Source: a bacterium (GTDB taxonomy: Bacteria > Armatimonadota > Zipacnadia > Zipacnadales > Zipacnadaceae). Taken from it: a stretch of 24,717 bases of DNA. Below are positions 20,488-24,717 of this stretch, piece by piece. Position 1 is the stretch's first letter. The number at the start of each line of letters is the position of its first letter. Location: contig JAUWJN010000003.1 of assembly GCA_030607655.1 (NCBI GenBank), positions 1 through 24,717 on the forward strand. The letters are read 5' to 3'. Under the pieces are notes generated by a model, which worked only from the letters and a program-made list of their open reading frames with translations, searched no databases and was not told where the DNA came from. The translations under genes were made by a program, and so were the position numbers.

Positions 20488-22815
20488 TCACGGCAGTGGC
20501 CCCGGCATCCCAACCCCACGCTCTTGCTGCTCCAGAACCATCTCGCCCAGGTCCTCAGTCTGTCCGGCGGTTGCCGTGAACCGCGCGGAGGCGTGACCAG
20601 CATTGGGGTCGCGCGGGCGCACGGAGACCCGGTATTCAATGCCGGGGATCAGGCCGTCCATACGCCATTTGCCGTCGTGGTCAGTATAAGTCTCCATCGT
20701 GAAGCCCGCGGTGTGTAGCCGGCGGCGCAACTCCTCTGACATCCCGTAGCTGACCGTACTGCTCTCCACGGTTACCGTGGCATCATACACCGGTTGTCCC
20801 TGCCGATCCATGAGCCGGCCGATGACGCTGCCGGCGGGCTGCAGGATAAAGCCCGGTTCAAAGCCCCAGTCCGGGTCAACGTGCTCGGTGGCAAACAGTG
20901 ATCCCGTCGGATGGGCCGCCACGATAGTCACTTCGCCCCGGACAGACAAGCCGGTGAGTTCAAAATATCCCTGCTCGTCGGTGTAAGCCGGTTCCGGGTG
21001 ACCTCTATATTGACGCTCCCCGATGCCGAACACGACCGCGCCAGCCACCGGTTGCTGCTGCCGATCGCCAACCCAACCGCGGACGGTGCGGCCCTCCAGA
21101 TTAAGCTCCAGGCGCGGCAATTGGTACTCCTCACCCGGGCTCAGAGTAATCTCCCCCACATCTCCCCATGACATCTCCACGGCGAGCATTTCGGTCTCAT
21201 CCCCAGGGGACATTCTTAGCGGCACACCCGCCGGCAGTGGGCCGATGCGTATGCGACCCTGGTCATCGCTGGTGCCCTGCACCGGTAGGCTTACCCTCAT
21301 GTGCCCGCCGTCACGCCTCACGCTGACGTACACACGCATGGCGACATCCGCCACGGGCCTGCCTTCCGTGTCCACTACCTCAGCTACTACATAGCCTCCT
21401 TGCGCCAAACGAATCTCCACGGGCTTTTCGCGATCCGGCACTGCCACCAATCCAGCCAGCCCCCGCTCCACATCGCGCGCCAGGACAGCCAGAGTGGGAC
21501 GGTAGGCGGGTGGTCCCAACTGCTGGCCTACATCTAACTCGAATCTGCCTTCAGCATCAGTGCTGGTCTTGAAGCGATCCATCCCTGGCTGGCCCCAGTA
21601 GCTGCCCACAATGCCGATCTTCACGCCGGCGGCCGGCTGGCCGTCGGGCAACAGGACCTGCCCGCGCAGCATCTGGGGCTGGTATTCGCGCATCACGAAG
21701 TCCACTCCCGTCACTGTCTCCCCTTCTACGACCTCCACCTCCTGGTAGCGGTCGCCGACCGTTTCCATCCGCGGGGTAGCGAGGCTTGAGACGTAGACCC
21801 TGGCCGTTCCCGGTGCAGCCCGCAAGGTGTAATTGCCAGCCTCATCGGTAGTTGTTCCCTGGAGCCCAGTTCCTACCTGGACCCCGGCGAGCGGCCGACC
21901 CGTCTCATCTTCGGTAACTGTACCCTGGATCAAGCCGCCGGGAGTCAACTGCACGTCGGCACCCGTAACATTTTCACCGGTGTTGACCCTTATCCGTTCG
22001 CCCGGTCTGGCGGTGAGACCCTCCGGCGGCTCTAGACGAATGTAGTAGAATCCAAAGGGAACCTGCTTGAGCGTATAGCTACCGTCCTGCCTTGAGACAC
22101 TCTCGATACTGCCGCCATAGGGTCCTGGCGGACCGCACGATACCTTAACGCCAGCTACCGCCTGCCCTTCGTGCGTTATCTGTCCGGAGATCGTGGCTTC
22201 CGGCTGCAGAACGAATCGCTGCCTATGCTCACTGGCGGGCCGTACGCTTTGCGCCCACAACTGGGCCCAGCCCTCCGCACTTACTTTCAGATGAACCTGG
22301 ACCTCTGGCGGCAGACCGGCAATTTCAAATCGTCCTTGCTCATTGGTAGTATCGCTCAGCAAGGCCTCGTCGTGAAGCGACAGGTACTGCGGAGCACTAA
22401 TGGCGGTCGAGCCAATGAGTGTTCTCACCGACGCGATCGCGCCACCAATTGGCTCCCCTTCGTGGTTAATCACAGTGCCGGTGCACGGCACCGGATTGGC
22501 ACCCAGCCGGAGGGTCACTGGCTCTTCAGACTTCACGGCGACCCAATCCAGGGCGAACCCCTCGCGTATCGCCAGTACACTTATACGCCGGTAATCATCC
22601 CCGACATCCAGGGTAAATGAGAAGCGGCCAGTGGCGTCCGTAACACCTTCGGTGTCTACCCATTCTGGCTCCGCCGAGTAGTAGACCGCAACAACCCGGC
22701 AACCGGGCATCGCCTGGCCATCGGGACCCAGCACCGTGCCACTCACTGTGACCGGCGCAGCATTGCCTAGCGCGGTCAGGCCCAATAAGCACACCATTAT
22801 GGCAACTATTCGCAT
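20488..22815 (-). CDS. secreted protein of repeated carboxypeptidase-regulatory-like domains
   Basis: A 775-residue exported protein with signal peptide MRIVAIMVCLLGLTALGNAA. The mature part is a string of about eight beta-sandwich units of 75-100 residues, each following the CarboxypepD_reg pattern 'v.G.V...G.p..ga.V......t.TD..G.f.l..l..G.y.v.v'. Examples are GTVLGPDGQAMPGCRVVAVY (near 27), ATISGQITHEGQAVAGVKVS (near 208), GTVTEDETGRPLAGVQVG (near 290), GQVLLPDGQPAAGVKIGIVG and GRLMDRQGQPVYDATVTVES (near 665). No enzymatic motif, anchor or membrane helix is seen, so it is probably a structural or ligand-binding extracellular or periplasmic protein. The start ATG at 22815 has GGGAG 12 bases upstream. 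It is divergent from the SLBB export gene across a shared 221-bp region. Confidence 0.8.
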   Translation of the reverse strand: MRIVAIMVCLLGLTALGNAAPVTVSGTVLGPDGQAMPGCRVVAVYYSAEPEWVDTEGVTDATGRFSFTLDVGDDYRRISVLAIREGFALDWVAVKSEEPVTLRLGANPVPCTGTVINHEGEPIGGAIASVRTLIGSTAISAPQYLSLHDEALLSDTTNEQGRFEIAGLPPEVQVHLKVSAEGWAQLWAQSVRPASEHRQRFVLQPEATISGQITHEGQAVAGVKVSCGPPGPYGGSIESVSRQDGSYTLKQVPFGFYYIRLEPPEGLTARPGERIRVNTGENVTGADVQLTPGGLIQGTVTEDETGRPLAGVQVGTGLQGTTTDEAGNYTLRAAPGTARVYVSSLATPRMETVGDRYQEVEVVEGETVTGVDFVMREYQPQMLRGQVLLPDGQPAAGVKIGIVGSYWGQPGMDRFKTSTDAEGRFELDVGQQLGPPAYRPTLAVLARDVERGLAGLVAVPDREKPVEIRLAQGGYVVAEVVDTEGRPVADVAMRVYVSVRRDGGHMRVSLPVQGTSDDQGRIRIGPLPAGVPLRMSPGDETEMLAVEMSWGDVGEITLSPGEEYQLPRLELNLEGRTVRGWVGDRQQQPVAGAVVFGIGERQYRGHPEPAYTDEQGYFELTGLSVRGEVTIVAAHPTGSLFATEHVDPDWGFEPGFILQPAGSVIGRLMDRQGQPVYDATVTVESSTVSYGMSEELRRRLHTAGFTMETYTDHDGKWRMDGLIPGIEYRVSVRPRDPNAGHASARFTATAGQTEDLGEMVLEQQERGVGMPGPLP

Positions 22816-22914
22816 AATCGGCTCACTCCCTCGGCCTCCTCCACCCTTAAATCAGAGAGCATAATTCCCCCTGATATGATAACTATTTGTATCTTGCCAT
22901 ATAAGGCCAACCGC

Positions 22915-22939
22915 GTCAAGCGCCTCGCGAGAGCTTGAC
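22915..22939. promoter_or_regulatory. inverted repeat overlapping the SLBB-gene promoter
   Basis: GTCAAGC (22915-22921) and GCTTGAC (22933-22939) are perfect reverse complements separated by 11 bases, with an inner CTCGCGAG palindrome (22924-22931). The right arm is part of the -35 box TTGACA, and the left arm reads TTGACG on the minus strand towards the 20488-22815 gene. It is well placed as an operator for divergent control. Confidence 0.5.
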
Positions 22940-22963
22940 AATAGGCCGCTAAAAGCGTAGAAT
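22935..22963 (+). promoter_or_regulatory. sigma-70 promoter of the polysaccharide-export gene
   Basis: TTGACA (22935-22940), 17 bp, TAGAAT (22958-22963): 11 of 12 consensus bases. The predicted start is near 22970, giving a leader of about 67 bases to the ATG at 23037. Confidence 0.75.
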
Positions 22964-23036
22964 TATCATTTACGCAGTCCCTGCTGAGGAGTAGAGACTG
23001 CAAAACTACGTGGTACTGCGATTTAAGGCAATTAGG

Positions 23037-24713
23037 ATGCGGGTTAGATTGCGTTTTCATCGCGCCCAACATTGGTGGGCACAATCATCGGTAGCAGTCT
23101 TACTGGCGGCAACGTTAGCCAGCGGTGCCAGTGCCCAGCTATTAGGCCCAGATTATCGGCTCAGTCCCGGCGATATGCTGCAGGTCCAGGTCTTTGGCGA
23201 AGCGGATATCTCCGGAGAATACCCCGTCGGGCCGGCCGGCACCATCTCTCTTCCCCAGCTAGGCCAGGTGTATCTGCGCAATATGACGCTGGAAGAAGCG
23301 CAGGAAGAACTGGTCGGGCGGCTGGGGAAGCTTTTGCGCTTTCCGTACGTGGTGTTAAGCATCAACGAGATGGCCTCAAGCCGGAAGGTGTACGTATCGG
23401 GGTATGTGGAGACCCAAGGGCCGTTGTTACTGCCATTTGGGGCTACGGTGGTTGACGCGATATCGGGAGCGGGGACCAATGATATGTCGGACCTCAGGCG
23501 GGTGAGAATCACTCATCCCGGCGAGCCGTCCAAAACCCTCGACCTAAGTGGCTTGCGTACTGAGCAGCCTATGGATATTACCGAGCGGGTCCAGTACGGC
23601 GATGCTATCTACGTGCCCAAGGTACGGGAGAAAATTGCCGTGTTGGGGCAAGTAAACCGGCCGGGCAGCGTATATCTGCCGGTGGGCGAAGAAGTTACAG
23701 TGTTAGATACTCTGAGCCGCATCGGCCAGGGGCTAGCCGCCACGGCGGACCGTTCCTCAGCGCTGTTGATTCGTAAAGAAGGCCCGACTAAGGTTATCGA
23801 CCTTTATCAGCTTCTCAAGCAAGGCGACATCACCCAGAACGAAACTCTACAGCCCGGCGATGTGCTGGTCGTCCACGAAGCGGCTAATATCTCGGTGGTC
23901 GGGGAAGTGACTAATCCGACTACCTTCCGCAGTGGCGAGCCAATTACCGTGTTGGAAGCGCTCTCGCAAGCGGGAGGCTTCACCCCTCAGGCTGATTTGG
24001 CCGCCGGGCAAATCTTCTCATCGGTGGGCGAGGCGCGATCAATTGACCTGGAAGCGTTGTGGCGCAAGGGGGACCTGACGCAGAATCTATCGCTTTCCCC
24101 CGGAGATATCCTGGTAGTGCCCGAGGCCGAGCCGGAGACTATAATGGTCGTGGGCGCAGTGACTAAGCCGGGAATGATGAGTATTTTCCAGCAGAAACAG
24201 CGCGACTTGCTGCGGATAGTTACTTTGACCAGTCCCACCCCGCTAGCCGACTTGCGGCGGACGACAATATATCGCGGCGGCGAGCAGATAGTGGCGGATC
24301 TGCAAGCAGTAATGGATGAAGGGCGGTTGGCCGAGAATGTGGATGTGGAGCCTGACGATGTGATAATGATACCGGAGAAGGAGACGTTATATGTGCGGGG
24401 CGCGGTGGGGCAGCAGGGCAAACTCGCCTGGGAGCCGGATATGGACATCCTCGATGCTCTGGCCCAAACCGGCGGCATTATACCCTCCGCTGACCCCCGT
24501 AGTGTCAGCGTCGTCCGCACGCGGCCAGATGGCACCTCGGAACATATAATCCTGTCTGTAGCCAAGCTACCTGAGGGTATTCCACCCGCGCCGCACGAGT
24601 TGAAGCCCGGGGATATAATCTATGTCAAGCCTCGTCACGTCAAGCGCCCCATATTGACCCTGATCCGCGATGCCTTGTGGACTTTCGGAGCCATCATAAG
24701 TGTAATTCACTGA
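23037..24713 (+). CDS. polysaccharide export protein with multiple SLBB domains
   Basis: A 558-residue exported protein of the Wza/outer-membrane polysaccharide-export family. The ATG at 23037 has AAGG 8 bases upstream; the frame also opens at a GTG at 23010, which lacks a well-spaced ribosome-binding site. A signal peptide (SSVAVLLAATLASGASAQ) is followed by the Poly_export domain (GPDYRLSPGDMLQVQVFGEA, YPVGPAGTISLPQLGQV). Five or so SLBB-type units follow, each with 'v.v.G.V..PG...... g.tvldals.agG' and a closing 'l.pGD.i.vp' (for example ISVVGEVTNPTTF, IMVVGAVTKPGMM, LYVRGAVGQQGKL). The C-terminus RPILTLIRDALWTFGAIISV is hydrophobic/amphipathic and may be the membrane-spanning helix. The protein would form the export channel for a surface polysaccharide. 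No lipobox cysteine is evident. Other export genes may lie beyond the window. Confidence 0.9.
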   Translation: MRVRLRFHRAQHWWAQSSVAVLLAATLASGASAQLLGPDYRLSPGDMLQVQVFGEADISGEYPVGPAGTISLPQLGQVYLRNMTLEEAQEELVGRLGKLLRFPYVVLSINEMASSRKVYVSGYVETQGPLLLPFGATVVDAISGAGTNDMSDLRRVRITHPGEPSKTLDLSGLRTEQPMDITERVQYGDAIYVPKVREKIAVLGQVNRPGSVYLPVGEEVTVLDTLSRIGQGLAATADRSSALLIRKEGPTKVIDLYQLLKQGDITQNETLQPGDVLVVHEAANISVVGEVTNPTTFRSGEPITVLEALSQAGGFTPQADLAAGQIFSSVGEARSIDLEALWRKGDLTQNLSLSPGDILVVPEAEPETIMVVGAVTKPGMMSIFQQKQRDLLRIVTLTSPTPLADLRRTTIYRGGEQIVADLQAVMDEGRLAENVDVEPDDVIMIPEKETLYVRGAVGQQGKLAWEPDMDILDALAQTGGIIPSADPRSVSVVRTRPDGTSEHIILSVAKLPEGIPPAPHELKPGDIIYVKPRHVKRPILTLIRDALWTFGAIISVIH

Positions 24714-24717
24714 CCCC

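Overview
The window is a bacterial chromosome fragment of moderately high GC. It carries 16 recognisable protein genes, one tRNA and several clusters of extragenic palindromes. I cannot name the organism. An HspR-type heat-shock operon, secreted beta-helix and carboxypeptidase-regulatory-like proteins, a FlgD-like C-terminal domain and an SLBB exporter point to an uncultured or little-studied lineage in the Armatimonadota / Terrabacteria range. That placement is inference from gene style, not phylogeny.

Layout. 1-3640 (+) holds the tail of a Gfo/Idh/MocA oxidoreductase, tRNA-Thr(CGU), a galU broken by a one-base frameshift, a two-domain PRC-barrel protein and murB; this is a small cell-envelope precursor cluster. 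3641-6224 (+) looks inserted: a small unknown ORF, an OLD-family ATPase/Toprim nuclease (anti-phage type) and an orphan C-terminal gene fragment, then two strong palindromes. 6225-8855 (+) encodes a secreted parallel beta-helix protein, convergent with a secreted 321-residue protein (8958-9923, -).

10072-18450 (-) is a heat-shock locus, read as dnaK, dnaJ, hspR, HEPN, MNT nucleotidyltransferase, DUF2007-like, AbiJ-like HEPN protein, clpC/clpB-type AAA+ unfoldase. hspR, HEPN, MNT and the DUF2007 gene overlap end to end and must be translated as a unit. A perfect-consensus sigma-70 promoter and an 8-bp-stem leader hairpin precede dnaK. grpE is absent; a 306-bp spacer of repeats lies where it would be expected in an actinobacterial-style dnaK-grpE-dnaJ-hspR operon. 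18594-19049 is a repeat cluster with a palindrome recurring every 61-62 bp. 19150-20478 (+) is miaB, convergent with a 775-residue secreted protein of repeated carboxypeptidase-regulatory domains (20488-22815, -). 23037-24713 (+) is a polysaccharide-export SLBB protein with a strong promoter overlapped by an inverted repeat.

The most interesting feature is a HEPN/MNT module plus a second HEPN (AbiJ-like) gene embedded between the heat-shock repressor hspR and the Clp unfoldase. This arrangement would place toxin-antitoxin or abortive-infection type genes under proteotoxic-stress control. The protein family calls are made from motifs read by eye, with no database search.
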